Shown: positions 52,014-60,254, numbered from the stretch's first letter. The stretch is 64,000 nt of DNA from JAIOTG01 sp964644045 (GCA_964644045.1 CAZXUK010000002.1:13542-77541), one strand, 5' to 3'. Numbers and translations: made by a program. The notes: a model not told the origin generated them from the sequence alone.

Positions 52014-53687
52014 ATGGGGGATAAAAAAGATTTAACCCAAGACAACACCAAATATATTTTTGTAGTCGGAGGTGTTATGTCCGGGGTGGGAAAAGGAGTT
52101 ACTTGCGCTTCCATAGGCACTATTTTAAAAGGACGCGGTTACAAGGTAAGTGCTATTAAAATAGATCCGTATATTAATGTGGATGCCGGCACCATGAATC
52201 CGGTAGAGCACGGAGAGGTGTTTGTGACCGAGGACGGAGACGAGACTGACCAGGATATTGGAAATTATGAAAGATTTCTTAATACCAACATAACCCGGGA
52301 AAATTATATGACCACCGGCCGGGTTTACCAAAGCGTAATTCAAAAAGAAAGAAATCTGGAATATAAGGGCAAGTGCGTGGAGGTGGTCCCTCATATTCCC
52401 ATGGAGATCAGAGACAGAATTCACCAGGCGGTGGAGAAAACCAGAGCCGAAATTATGGTGATTGAAATCGGGGGTACGGTGGGTGAATATCAAAATGTTT
52501 TATTTTTGGAAGCCGCCAGAATGATGAAGCTTTACAATCCGGACAATGTTTTGTTTGTAATGGTCAGTTATCTGCCCATACCCAGCAAAGTGGGAGAGAT
52601 GAAGACCAAGCCCACCCAGTATGCCATCCGCACCCTTAACTCTTCCGGAATTCAGCCCAATTTTGTCATTGCCCGCAGTCGCAAAAATGTGGACGAGCCC
52701 AGAAGAAAGAAGATCGCGGTTAATTGCAATATTGCCAAAGAAGATGTTATCTCGGCCCCTGATATAGATTCTATCTATGATATCCCTCTAAATTTTGAAA
52801 AAGATGATCTGGGAAACAGAATTTTGGATAAATTTAGCCTAAGAAAAAGAAGTAAGGATTTAAAGGATTGGAGGGCCATGGTCAACCGAGACAAGAGAGC
52901 TAAAAAGGAAGTGGATATCGGGGTAGTGGGCAAATATTTCTCTACCGGAGATTTCTGTTTGTCTGACTCCTATATTTCCGTAATCGAGGCCATTAAACAC
53001 GCTTGTAATAAAAATAGTTGCCAGCCAAAGCTCCATTGGGTCAATACCGAAGATATTGAGAATGATGAAAAAAGTTTAAAGAATTTTGACGGTATAATTG
53101 TCCCTCAGGGCTGGGGCTCTCGAGGCTCGGAAGGCAAGATTGCCACTATCAAATATTGCCGGAAAAACAATATTCCTTATTTCGGACTTTGTTACGGAAT
53201 GCAGATGGCTGTAGTTGATTTTGCCCGCCATGTCTGCGACCTGGAAGGCGCTAATTCCGAGGAGGTTGATCCTAAAACTCCGCATCCGGTTATCCATATT
53301 ATGCCTGAGCAAAAAGAGCTCTTGGCGAAAAAGCAATATGGAGGAACTATTCGCCTGGGTGGCTGGCCTTGCAAGATAACTAAAGGCACTCATATGGCCC
53401 GGGCTTATGCGGATAAATTCGGAGAGAAAAAAAGAACCGTGTCTGAGCGCCATCGCCACAGATATGAGTTTAATAATGATTATAGGAAAATTCTGGAAGA
53501 CAAGGGCTTAAAAATAGCCGGCACTTCTCCGGATGGAAAGATTGTGGAAGCCATTGAGATAACCGACCATCCTTTTTTCATCGGCACCCAGTTCCATCCC
53601 GAATATATCTCCCGCCCCTTGAATCCGCATCCTTTGTTTACGGAGTTTGTCAAAGTCTGTCTTAAGCTAAGAACCAAGAAGAAATAG
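52014..53687 (+). CDS. pyrG: CTP synthase
   Basis: PyrG converts UTP to CTP with glutamine and ATP. The 557-residue protein has the synthetase domain start FVVGGVMSGVGKGVTCASIG, KIDPYINVDAGTMNP and GGTVGEYQN. The class I glutamine amidotransferase domain has the Cys nucleophile in FGLCYGMQ and the His/Glu dyad in FHPEY. It is complete and followed by a strong terminator. Confidence 0.98.
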   Translation: MGDKKDLTQDNTKYIFVVGGVMSGVGKGVTCASIGTILKGRGYKVSAIKIDPYINVDAGTMNPVEHGEVFVTEDGDETDQDIGNYERFLNTNITRENYMTTGRVYQSVIQKERNLEYKGKCVEVVPHIPMEIRDRIHQAVEKTRAEIMVIEIGGTVGEYQNVLFLEAARMMKLYNPDNVLFVMVSYLPIPSKVGEMKTKPTQYAIRTLNSSGIQPNFVIARSRKNVDEPRRKKIAVNCNIAKEDVISAPDIDSIYDIPLNFEKDDLGNRILDKFSLRKRSKDLKDWRAMVNRDKRAKKEVDIGVVGKYFSTGDFCLSDSYISVIEAIKHACNKNSCQPKLHWVNTEDIENDEKSLKNFDGIIVPQGWGSRGSEGKIATIKYCRKNNIPYFGLCYGMQMAVVDFARHVCDLEGANSEEVDPKTPHPVIHIMPEQKELLAKKQYGGTIRLGGWPCKITKGTHMARAYADKFGEKKRTVSERHRHRYEFNNDYRKILEDKGLKIAGTSPDGKIVEAIEITDHPFFIGTQFHPEYISRPLNPHPLFTEFVKVCLKLRTKKK

Positions 53688-53708
53688 CAGTAAAATTTTT
53701 AAAAATAA

Positions 53709-53736
53709 AAAAACTCGCAAAAATTTGCGAGTTTTT
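53709..53736 (+). terminator. terminator after pyrG
   Basis: AAAAACTCGCAAA / TTTGCGAGTTTTT, near-perfect 13-bp palindrome with a T run. Confidence 0.9.
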
Positions 53737-53745
53737 GGTTTGTAA

Positions 53746-53782
53746 GAAAAAAGCGCCGGGCTAAATAATTAAGCTCCGGCGC
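53746..53782 (-). terminator. terminator of 53813-54169 gene
   Basis: GCGCCGG / CCGGCGC with an inner GCT/AGC stem. On the minus strand it is followed by TTTTTTC. Confidence 0.85.
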
Positions 53783-53812
53783 ATATTGTTTTTTAAAAAA
53801 AAGGGGGGGGAG

Positions 53813-54169
53813 CTATTCCGGCTTAACCCATACTGTCAGGATATGGGCTCCCCGGCGGTTCTTTTTACCCGTATCACGAACTTCCGTAACCCGGGCATAG
53901 ATTTTGTCGCCCAACCTCAGCTTTTTCATAACCGAGGCCGGGGCCACAAAAAACCGCATGGATGTTTTTCCACCCACCCAGGAATCATTTTCCTGGATTT
54001 GCGGGGCAAACATGCGCTTGCCGTTCCGCGGATCCGGCTCTACTTCCAGCCGGACGATCTCGCCTTTTTGTCTGGGCAGGTGATCGCGGACTTCCCTCAG
54101 TTCCATTAGGGACAGGGATTTTTGGTTAGCAGTAACAACGGGCCTGGAGATAATTTTTGCTGCTTCCAT
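53813..54169 (-). CDS. small basic protein of unknown function
   Basis: The 118-residue product has an N-terminal helical region and a C-terminal beta-rich region (MRFFVAPASVMKKLRLGDKIYARVTEV) that could be an OB-like or SH3-like barrel; this is only a guess. Codon GC is higher than in neighbouring pyrG. ATG 54169 is preceded by AAAGGAGG and a TTGACT promoter. The family is not recognised. Confidence 0.7.
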   Translation of the reverse strand: MEAAKIISRPVVTANQKSLSLMELREVRDHLPRQKGEIVRLEVEPDPRNGKRMFAPQIQENDSWVGGKTSMRFFVAPASVMKKLRLGDKIYARVTEVRDTGKKNRRGAHILTVWVKPE

Positions 54170-54216
54170 TTTAAGCCTCCTTTTTTTTGGTTTAAATAAG
54201 AATGAACAAACATATT

Positions 54217-54245
54217 AAAATAACATAAAAATATAAAAAAGTCAA
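54217..54245 (-). promoter_or_regulatory. promoter of 53813-54169 gene
   Basis: On the minus strand TTGACT (54245-54240), 17 bp, TATTTT (54222-54217) with extended TGT. Confidence 0.45.
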
Positions 54246-54256
54246 GGGGTTTTTAA

Positions 54257-54285
54257 TAAAAAAAAGGAGATATCGATGTATCTCC
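54257..54285 (-). terminator. terminator of 54310-54645 gene
   Basis: GGAGATA (54266-54272) / TATCTCC (54279-54285). On the minus strand it is followed by a long T run. Confidence 0.78.
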
Positions 54286-54309
54286 CTTGTATTATTTGTC
54301 GGAGGGAAC

Positions 54310-54645
54310 TTAATAATTCCCCTCCTGCGCTCTTTTTTCTTCTTTTATGAGATTAAATGTTATCCAGAAATCGGAAAGAGCGTTTTCCGGGGTATAGAGA
54401 AAAATATTTTCCGGCTTTTTTTTATCACGGAATTCTTTATCCCAAGCGGTTTTTAAAATAAGGTATTTTTTTTGCCGGGAATATTCCGTTTTTAGAAATT
54501 TAACCCCCTGAGATATAATTAGATTAGCTTCTCCCGGCTTGGAAGCTTCTTCCATCCCCAAAAGAGAATCTATAGTATTTTTAATTTTTTTGATTGTTTT
54601 GTCCTCTTTTTGGATTTCTTGAAAATAAATTTTTAATGTTTTCAA
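54310..54645 (-). CDS. unknown 111-residue protein downstream of pilT
   Basis: The product is a charged, mainly helical soluble protein with no cysteine and no recognisable motif. It starts at TTG 54645, six bases after AAAGGGGGG, and lies 25 nt after the pilT stop, so it is probably co-transcribed with pilT. A link to pilus retraction is possible but rests only on position. Confidence 0.65.
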   Translation of the reverse strand: MKTLKIYFQEIQKEDKTIKKIKNTIDSLLGMEEASKPGEANLIISQGVKFLKTEYSRQKKYLILKTAWDKEFRDKKKPENIFLYTPENALSDFWITFNLIKEEKRAQEGNY

Positions 54646-54670
54646 TGTTTACCCCCCTTTATTTTTTAGA

Positions 54671-55714
54671 TTAATAATAAGTGGATTGAGTATCCACATC
54701 TCTGGTTTTTCGGTTGTAAACATCTTCCGTGATCATTCCTTGTTCATATAGTTTTTCAATATATTTATTCATAGTGATCATGCCTTCCTCTCGACTCATT
54801 TCAATAACATTATAAATTTGCTTCATTTGGTTGGTTTTTATCAGGTTGGAAATAGCCGAGTTATTGACCATGATTTCCCGGGCAGCCACTCTGCCCCCGT
54901 CTTTACGAGGAAGTAAATCTTGGGAGATAACCGCCCTTAGGGTGCTGGCCAGTTGGCTTAGGACCCGCTCCTGATTATGAGAGGGAAAAAAGCTAACTAT
55001 ACGGGAGACAGTTTCCACTGCCGTGGCGGTGTGGAGAGTGGAAAGCACCAAGTGCCCGGTTTCTGCCGCCTTTAAAGCGGCCGAGACGGTTTCCTTATCC
55101 CGCATTTCCCCCAGCATTATTACATTAGGATCTTGCCTTAGAGAATATTTTAGAGCTTCAGCAAAGCTTTTAGTGTCATAATTAAGCTCTCTTTGTTCTA
55201 TTAGGCTTTGTTGATCTTCAAAATGAAATTCAATCGGGTCTTCTATGGTAATAATATGCGAACGCCTTTCTTTATTAATAATATCAATCATAGTGGCCAA
55301 GGTGGTGGATTTTCCCACTCCGGAAGGGCCGGTTACCAAAACCAAACCATCATTTAAATGGGTCAGTTTATATAGGATTTCGTCAAAATCTATCTCTTCC
55401 GGTTTAGGAGGGTGAGCCGGCATTAGGCGGGCAGACAATCCGATTCGTCTTTCCTGGTAATGAAAATTAACCCTAAAATATCTCTCTTCTATTTTTAAGG
55501 CTACATCCAACTCTTTATTTTCTTTAAATTTTTCCACTTCTTGGGGCGAGATTAAGGAAAAAGCAAATTCCTGGAGCTCTTTGTCATCTATTTTATTCTT
55601 TTCCAGTTGAACTAAATTACCACTAACCCGGATAGTGGGGGCACTGCCGGCTACCAAATAAAGGTCAGAGGCTTTTTGTTTAATGGCTTCTTGAAAAAAA
55701 TGTTTAAAATCCAT
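54671..55714 (-). CDS. pilT: type IV pilus retraction ATPase PilT
   Basis: PilT powers pilus disassembly and twitching. The 347-residue protein has Walker A GPSGVGKST, the aspartate box (RVNFHYQERR), Walker B with MLGEMRDKET, an intact His box STLHTATAVE, and the C-terminal AIREL-like motif region. It is canonical, in contrast to the paralogue at 6017-7078. It is encoded about 43 kb from the main pil cluster. The -10 directly before ATG suggests a leaderless mRNA. Confidence 0.96.
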   Translation of the reverse strand: MDFKHFFQEAIKQKASDLYLVAGSAPTIRVSGNLVQLEKNKIDDKELQEFAFSLISPQEVEKFKENKELDVALKIEERYFRVNFHYQERRIGLSARLMPAHPPKPEEIDFDEILYKLTHLNDGLVLVTGPSGVGKSTTLATMIDIINKERRSHIITIEDPIEFHFEDQQSLIEQRELNYDTKSFAEALKYSLRQDPNVIMLGEMRDKETVSAALKAAETGHLVLSTLHTATAVETVSRIVSFFPSHNQERVLSQLASTLRAVISQDLLPRKDGGRVAAREIMVNNSAISNLIKTNQMKQIYNVIEMSREEGMITMNKYIEKLYEQGMITEDVYNRKTRDVDTQSTYY

Positions 55715-55720
55715 AAAAAT

Positions 55721-55726
55721 ATTATA
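55721..55726 (-). promoter_or_regulatory. -10 element giving a likely leaderless pilT mRNA
   Basis: On the minus strand TATGTTATAAT ends 6 nt before ATG, matching the arrangement and extended -10 of the O-antigen-ligase-like gene. Confidence 0.5.
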
Positions 55727-55805
55727 ACATATAAAAAATAATCACCCAATTGGTTAATAAAAATAATAAGCTAAATATTGGCGTTTAGCAAGTGATTAAA
55801 AGTAG

Positions 55806-55834
55806 TTGACACTTTAGTCTTAAGGTGTTAATTT
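55806..55834 (+). promoter_or_regulatory. TAATTT-class promoter of dapB
   Basis: TTGACA (55806-55811), 17 bp, TAATTT (55829-55834). AAAGGAGG follows before the ATG at 55886. Confidence 0.55.
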
Positions 55835-55885
55835 AAAATGTTTTTCGCACCTTTTTATTTAAAAACCCAAAAAAGGAGGAATTTT

Positions 55886-56645
55886 ATGAGAATCGCAGTG
55901 GTCGGTTTTGGCCGTATGGGCCAGAAAGTCAAAAAAGTTGTAGAGGAAAGCGAAGCCAACGAGGTCGCGGTTATCTTGGATCCGGATAAGGACTACCCCT
56001 GGGAAGATGATTCCCTGAAAGGCGTGGATTGCGCCATTTGTTTTACTACTCCGGAAGCCGGTTATGAAACCACCTGCCGGATACTGCGCGCCGGTGTAAA
56101 TGCCCGTGGTGGCCACCACTGATTTTTACCTGGGCGAAGACAGCCGGGAAAATGAGGACATGATTAAGGAATTTGAGGATTTGGCCCGGGATAATCAGTG
56201 CCGGATGATTTACGCTCCCAATTTTGCCTTGGGCATGAGAGCTTTTTTCCGGATTGTGGCCTCAGCCGCTCGCGAGCTTTTTTCCCTGGATTATGACCCG
56301 GCCATTATGGAATGGCATAATTCCGGCAAGGCCGATGTCTCCGGAACCGCCAAGAAACTGGGCAATCTCCTGCTTTCCGAATCAAGGAAACAGAAGAGCG
56401 CTCTATTGGTCGGAGATTGCACCCAGAAGCGCCAGAACTCGGAGATTACCATAGGTTCGGCCCGGGCCGGCAAGATTCCCGGCACCCACCAGGTCATCTT
56501 TGACTCTGAAGTGGATACCATTGAGCTGATTCACCGGGTCAGGGACCCCAATATTTTCGCCCATGGAGCCTTGGGTGCCGCCCATATCATCAAGGATTTT
56601 AAGCCCGGTGTTTACACCGTGGATGACATGTTGGCCTGTTTCTAA
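55886..56645 (+). pseudogene. dapB: 4-hydroxy-tetrahydrodipicolinate reductase-like gene with +1 frameshift
   Basis: Two overlapping frames together encode a 252-residue DapB. Frame 1 (55886-56122) has the NAD(P) motif VVGFGRMG and CAICFTTPEA; frame 2 (from 56100) has VATTDF, APNFALGM, EWHNSGKADVSGTA and a C-terminal GALGAAHI. Removing one C from the CCC at 56103-56105 restores a continuous reading frame (VNAVVATTDF). Frame 2 has a TAA just before its ATG, so the shift must lie at 56100-56119. The second active-site His of the usual HH pair is Asn. It could be a real mutation, an assembly error or recoding. Strong ribosome site AAAGGAGG. Confidence 0.85.
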
Positions 56646-56660
56646 TCAGGCCAATTTAGC

Positions 56661-56694
56661 AAACCGTTGATTTTTTTAAATCAGCGGTTTTTTT
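56661..56694 (+). terminator. terminator after dapB
   Basis: AAACCGTTGATTT / AAATCAGCGGTTT (one G-T pair), then TTTT. Confidence 0.88.
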
Positions 56695-56703
56695 AAAAAA
56701 GGG

Positions 56704-56731
56704 TTGAATTTTTAGAAAAATTTTATATAAT
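56704..56731 (+). promoter_or_regulatory. promoter of micro-ORF transcript
   Basis: TTGAAT (56704-56709), 16 bp, TATAAT (56726-56731). A second TATAAT overlaps at 56731-56736. Confidence 0.55.
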
Positions 56732-56737
56732 ATAATT

Positions 56738-56957
56738 AATCAACTCTTCGTTCTTTGCTAAAGGAGATAGCCAAAATGGAAAAAGGCATCTAAAACAAGG
56801 AGGAAAGAAATGAAAAAATTTTTTTGTGAATGGCCGGATCAATAGTCTTTCAAAAGAAAGGGGGGTGGTTAAATTGATTGAAGGCGCTTAGAGGCTAAAA
56901 GAGGTAAAAAAATAAAAACAAATTCAGTCGGGGCTTGATTTTTAAGCCCCTTTTTTA
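56738..56957 (+). other. short transcript with three ribosome sites and micro-ORFs
   Basis: Between a good promoter and a strong terminator lies about 220 nt with no long ORF but three strong ribosome sites each followed by a tiny ORF. AAGGAGAT precedes ATG 56776-56793 (5 codons, MEKGI). AAGGAGGAAAG precedes ATG 56810-56845 (MKKFFCEWPDQ). AAAGGGGGG precedes TTG 56874-56891 (5 codons; an in-frame GTG at 56865 would give 8). It could be a regulatory small RNA, a leader-peptide unit or the decayed remains of genes. I cannot decide from sequence alone. Confidence 0.5.
56930..56957 (+). terminator. terminator of micro-ORF transcript
   Basis: GGGGCTT / AAGCCCC, 7-base loop, then TTTTTT. Confidence 0.9.
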
Positions 56958-56961
56958 TTTA

Positions 56962-56994
56962 TAAAAAAACCCTGCGTTTTGTTTTTACGCAGGG
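56962..56994 (-). terminator. terminator of receiver-domain gene
   Basis: CCCTGCGT / ACGCAGGG stem. On the minus strand it is followed by seven T. Confidence 0.88.
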
Positions 56995-57016
56995 CTGTGA
57001 ATTGTTATGGTTTTGG

Positions 57017-58123
57017 TTAAATATCCGCCCGGATAAGCAGGCGGTTTATGAAGCTGACAAAATCTTTGGCAGCCTCAAAATGCTTATCTACCACTCCTTT
57101 AATTTGGAAATGGAGTTCGGGAGGGAAATACTCCGGCTTCTCTCCGCTGATTGAGGCGATAACTCCGGAGAAGTTTTCCTCAACCTCCATTTTTCGGGCC
57201 ACTTGACTACCCTTGATTTTGCCCATATCTTCATCCAGAAGGATGATGTCTGAGTCAGGTGGCAGGTAAAAGGCTTCTTCACTTTCCCTGTCCTGGTTGG
57301 CAAAAAGCAGTTCTACCTCAGGCCAGGCCTGAAGTATGGTAATGATTCCCATTACCGCCTTGGGCTCGTCATCCATGACCGCGATTTTAATTTTTTTGGA
57401 GACAGGGATATTCATGTGTGCCAACAAATGGGGCAGGGCTTCCTTTAGGGAAAAGTCTTTACCACAGGAGTTAGGCTCATATTCGCCTTGAGCCAGTTTT
57501 AACATTGTTTCCAATATCTCCGAGGTCAGGTAGGGGGGGTTAATATCAAAGCAGGGGGGCAGAAGATAAGCCTGGGCCGAGTCATAATCCCAGTCCGGCT
57601 CATTCTTAAGCCTGTGTCTCAGAGAAGCCTCCACGGAGTCGTTCTCATTCCGCAGGGAGATTATTCCGTAAATCCAGCCCTCTCTAACATGCTGGAGAAG
57701 TTCCCCGACATCGGAATAAAACTCGTAATTGACTTCCGTCTGGATTTTGAAGTTGGAATGGAGGGCTAACCCCAAAGTGTCACCTCTTTTTTTGGAGGAA
57801 TAGATGGCGATATGTTTTCCTTTTTTGGGGTTGGAAAGGAAATACTCCCTTTCCTCTTCTTCCCAATCAAAGAAATATTCCTGCTCACCGGACAATCGGC
57901 ACATAAAATTCAGGGTGGGCAAGAACATGTTTGCCTTGTCCAGGCAGTTTTCTTTTTGCGCCAGGATGGCCGTTATTACCTCCTTTAGCTCTGCAATCCT
58001 GTCCCGAAGAACACTGGTATCCATCAATAGGGGATTGGCTTGCATCATAGCTTTTTTTAGTACCTTGAATTCTGCATCCGAGAATACGGATTCACAACCC
58101 TCTTTTTGTTTTAAAATGTACAT
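57017..58123 (-). CDS. protein with C-terminal response-regulator receiver domain
   Basis: The 368-residue product has an unrecognised N-terminal part (about 1-240). The C-terminal receiver-like domain (about 245-365) has the acidic triad in IAVMDDEP, the acceptor Asp in IILLDEDMG, Ser/Thr in ASISG and Lys in GVVDKHF. A receiver at the C-terminus with no DNA-binding domain suggests control of the N-terminal part. ATG 58123 is chosen because GGAGG lies 5 nt upstream; the GTG at 58126 is too close. It is GC-richer than core genes. Confidence 0.8.
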   Translation of the reverse strand: MYILKQKEGCESVFSDAEFKVLKKAMMQANPLLMDTSVLRDRIAELKEVITAILAQKENCLDKANMFLPTLNFMCRLSGEQEYFFDWEEEEREYFLSNPKKGKHIAIYSSKKRGDTLGLALHSNFKIQTEVNYEFYSDVGELLQHVREGWIYGIISLRNENDSVEASLRHRLKNEPDWDYDSAQAYLLPPCFDINPPYLTSEILETMLKLAQGEYEPNSCGKDFSLKEALPHLLAHMNIPVSKKIKIAVMDDEPKAVMGIITILQAWPEVELLFANQDRESEEAFYLPPDSDIILLDEDMGKIKGSQVARKMEVEENFSGVIASISGEKPEYFPPELHFQIKGVVDKHFEAAKDFVSFINRLLIRADI

Positions 58124-58179
58124 CACATCCTCCTTTTTTTAATTGTTCCAACCAAAATTTATCAAACCATAATTAGGAA

Positions 58180-58208
58180 AGATTATCAAATTAAAACATA
58201 AAAGTCAA
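58180..58208 (-). promoter_or_regulatory. TAATCT-class promoter
   Basis: On the minus strand TTGACT (58208-58203), 17 bp, TAATCT (58185-58180), about 57 nt before the ATG. Confidence 0.5.
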
Positions 58209-58246
58209 TATTTGTCTAATTATTTAATAAAAAAATTATTTTTATC

Positions 58247-58275
58247 TTGATTTTGATTTCTAAAGTTGTTATGGT
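58247..58275 (+). promoter_or_regulatory. promoter of chagasin-like gene
   Basis: TTGATT (58247-58252), 17 bp, TATGGT (58270-58275) with extended TGT. The start codon is only 15 nt further. Confidence 0.45.
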
Positions 58276-58289
58276 AAACAATAAAATTT

Positions 58290-59495
58290 ATGATTATGAA
58301 AAAAATAACAATAGCAATTTTGGTTCTTTTGCTTTGCGGTATAGGCGGAATATTTTTTATCTTTACCGCCAACGAAGAGTTAAAACCTCCCCGAGACCTG
58401 GAAAAACCGGATAAAAATCAGCAAAAAATTCAGCGATCCCGGATCATTGATTATTTGCAAAAAACGATCTTGAGTCCTAATTTCGGAGGTGATGTTTGGG
58501 TTGATTATTATGAATTCGGCCGTCAAGAAAAGGAGATTTTTTTGTGGGTTTATGCGGTTGAATATTTTTCCCGAGATGGTGAATTGGAAATGGGTTCCGG
58601 GTTTTCCGGTCCCATGGCGCTCACTATTAAAGACGACAGTATACAGAAGCATTGGCAACCTCGAGAAGGAGAGAATTATTCCTCAAGCATCAAGAATAAA
58701 TTTCCTTCAAAATATCAAGAAGATGTTTTGAATTTCCAAGCCCGGCATCAAGATATCCTTAAAGACCTAAAAGAGTCAGTAAGTAGAAAGGCGGAAGAAG
58801 AGTTAATTGAAGCCGGAGCTGATATAAATTTACAAGTGGGCGAGACTGATGTTATTGAGCTGGAAGCCAACAGGACCACCGGCTATAGTTGGCATTATAA
58901 TATTAAAAATGAAGAGATCCTTAAAGTGGTTTCAGATGATTACAAAGATCCCCAAAACAAGAAAGGCGTCTTGGGAGCGCCGGGAAAAAGGATTTTAAAA
59001 ATAAAAGCTTTACAAAAGGGTTCTACCGTGGTTTACTTGGAATATTACCGGGAATGGAAGCCGGAAAAAGTGGAAAAAAGCAAAGAGATCAGGGTTCAAG
59101 TGGGGAGCGGTTCCCGGTCGGGAGAGTCAGATACTAATTACATTTCTGTTGTAAATAAAAAGCTTAAAGTTTTTGATTCAGAAGGAACCTCCTCTCCGGA
59201 ATTTATTCAAAAAAAAGGGGGAAAAATAATATGCTCTTTAGGATCAAGCCCTAAAGACATAAAAGGGAGAAAATATTGCCTAAAAAAAACAAGCGAGGGA
59301 GCGACAGGACATACCCGAAGATATTATACTTATGCTACTTTTCAAAAAAGTGATTTTATAAAAATTGGCTTCACCGTAATTGTCCCCGAATGCGGTAATT
59401 ATCCGGAATTACAAAGACCTCAATGCGAGAAAGAAGTCCAGGGGTTTGATCCGGATGATTTGGCCGGCAAAACTGTGAAAAATTTAGAAAATTAA
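58290..59495 (+). CDS. secreted protein with chagasin-like (I42) protease inhibitor domain
   Basis: The 401-residue product has an N-terminal signal or anchor (about 5-27), a domain of about 130 residues of unknown type, then a segment with NRTTGYSWHYNI, GAPGKRILKIKA and YYREWKPEK. These correspond to the three loops NPTTGYxW, GxGG and RPW of chagasin/ICP inhibitors of papain-like cysteine proteases. A Cys-containing C-terminal region follows. It would act outside the cell. An alternative start is the ATG at 58296. Confidence 0.75.
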   Translation: MIMKKITIAILVLLLCGIGGIFFIFTANEELKPPRDLEKPDKNQQKIQRSRIIDYLQKTILSPNFGGDVWVDYYEFGRQEKEIFLWVYAVEYFSRDGELEMGSGFSGPMALTIKDDSIQKHWQPREGENYSSSIKNKFPSKYQEDVLNFQARHQDILKDLKESVSRKAEEELIEAGADINLQVGETDVIELEANRTTGYSWHYNIKNEEILKVVSDDYKDPQNKKGVLGAPGKRILKIKALQKGSTVVYLEYYREWKPEKVEKSKEIRVQVGSGSRSGESDTNYISVVNKKLKVFDSEGTSSPEFIQKKGGKIICSLGSSPKDIKGRKYCLKKTSEGATGHTRRYYTYATFQKSDFIKIGFTVIVPECGNYPELQRPQCEKEVQGFDPDDLAGKTVKNLEN

Positions 59496-59577
59496 TATTT
59501 TTTAGATAAAAAATAAAATTGATTGTGTTAATTTAGAAAATCAAATTTCGTTCTTTTTTCAATATAGGAGGAGAATC

Positions 59578-60210
59578 ATGCTTAAAAAGATCAAGGAAGT
59601 GCTGAATAGAGCCGGAAACCGGGAAAGTTTTTTCAATATTATTGCCACGATTTATCCCACCCTGGATTGGCGTTATAAGGTTATAGAAAAAGCCTATAAT
59701 GAAGCTAAGAAAGCCTTTCAGGGAAAGGAGCGTGTCAGTGGAGAGAGGTATTTTGAGCATTTGCGGGCCGTGGCCTTGATTGTAATTCTTTATCTACGGA
59801 TTCGGGATTATCGACTTATCGCCGCCGCCTTACTCCATGACATTGTGGAGGATTGCGAGGACTGGACCATTGAAAGAGTGGTTCAGGAGTTTGGAGAGGA
59901 GATTGCCAAAATTGTGGAGTGGATGACCAAACCCAAGGAAACTTTCCCCCAAAGTGAGGATTATATTCGGGTCTATCACGAGCGTTTTGCCGTGGCTCCT
60001 CGCAAATTTTTCCTCATTAAAATGTCTGACCGGCTTCATAACTTGCTCACCATTTGGCCTTTGGGCCCCGAGCATATCCGGAAAAAAATTACCGAGACCA
60101 AACGGTATTATCTGCGGTATGCCGAGGAGCATTTTATTCTTATTCACGAGCTTGAAGCTGCCTTGGAAGAGTTGGAGGAAAGGCGGTTAACTCAAAGAGA
60201 AAATAAGTAA
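59578..60210 (+). CDS. HD-domain protein related to RelA/SpoT (p)ppGpp hydrolases
   Basis: The 210-residue protein has the metal-binding HD pattern of SpoT-type hydrolases: FEHLRAVA, ALLHDIVEDCEDW and IKMSDRLHNLLTIW. There is no synthetase, TGS or ACT domain, so it resembles a small alarmone hydrolase. A direct nucleotide substrate cannot be proved from motifs. AGGAGGAG lies just before the ATG, and a TTAATTTAGAAA motif like the -10 of accessory genes is at 59528-59539. Confidence 0.88.
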   Translation: MLKKIKEVLNRAGNRESFFNIIATIYPTLDWRYKVIEKAYNEAKKAFQGKERVSGERYFEHLRAVALIVILYLRIRDYRLIAAALLHDIVEDCEDWTIERVVQEFGEEIAKIVEWMTKPKETFPQSEDYIRVYHERFAVAPRKFFLIKMSDRLHNLLTIWPLGPEHIRKKITETKRYYLRYAEEHFILIHELEAALEELEERRLTQRENK

Positions 60211-60211
60211 T

Positions 60212-60243
60212 AAAAAAGAGTGGAACAGTTGTTTCACTCTTTT
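60212..60243 (+). terminator. bidirectional terminator
   Basis: AAAAGAGTG / CACTCTTTT extended by GAAC/GTTT around loop AGTT. It lies between convergent genes. Confidence 0.85.
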
Positions 60244-60254
60244 ATTTTTAGTCT

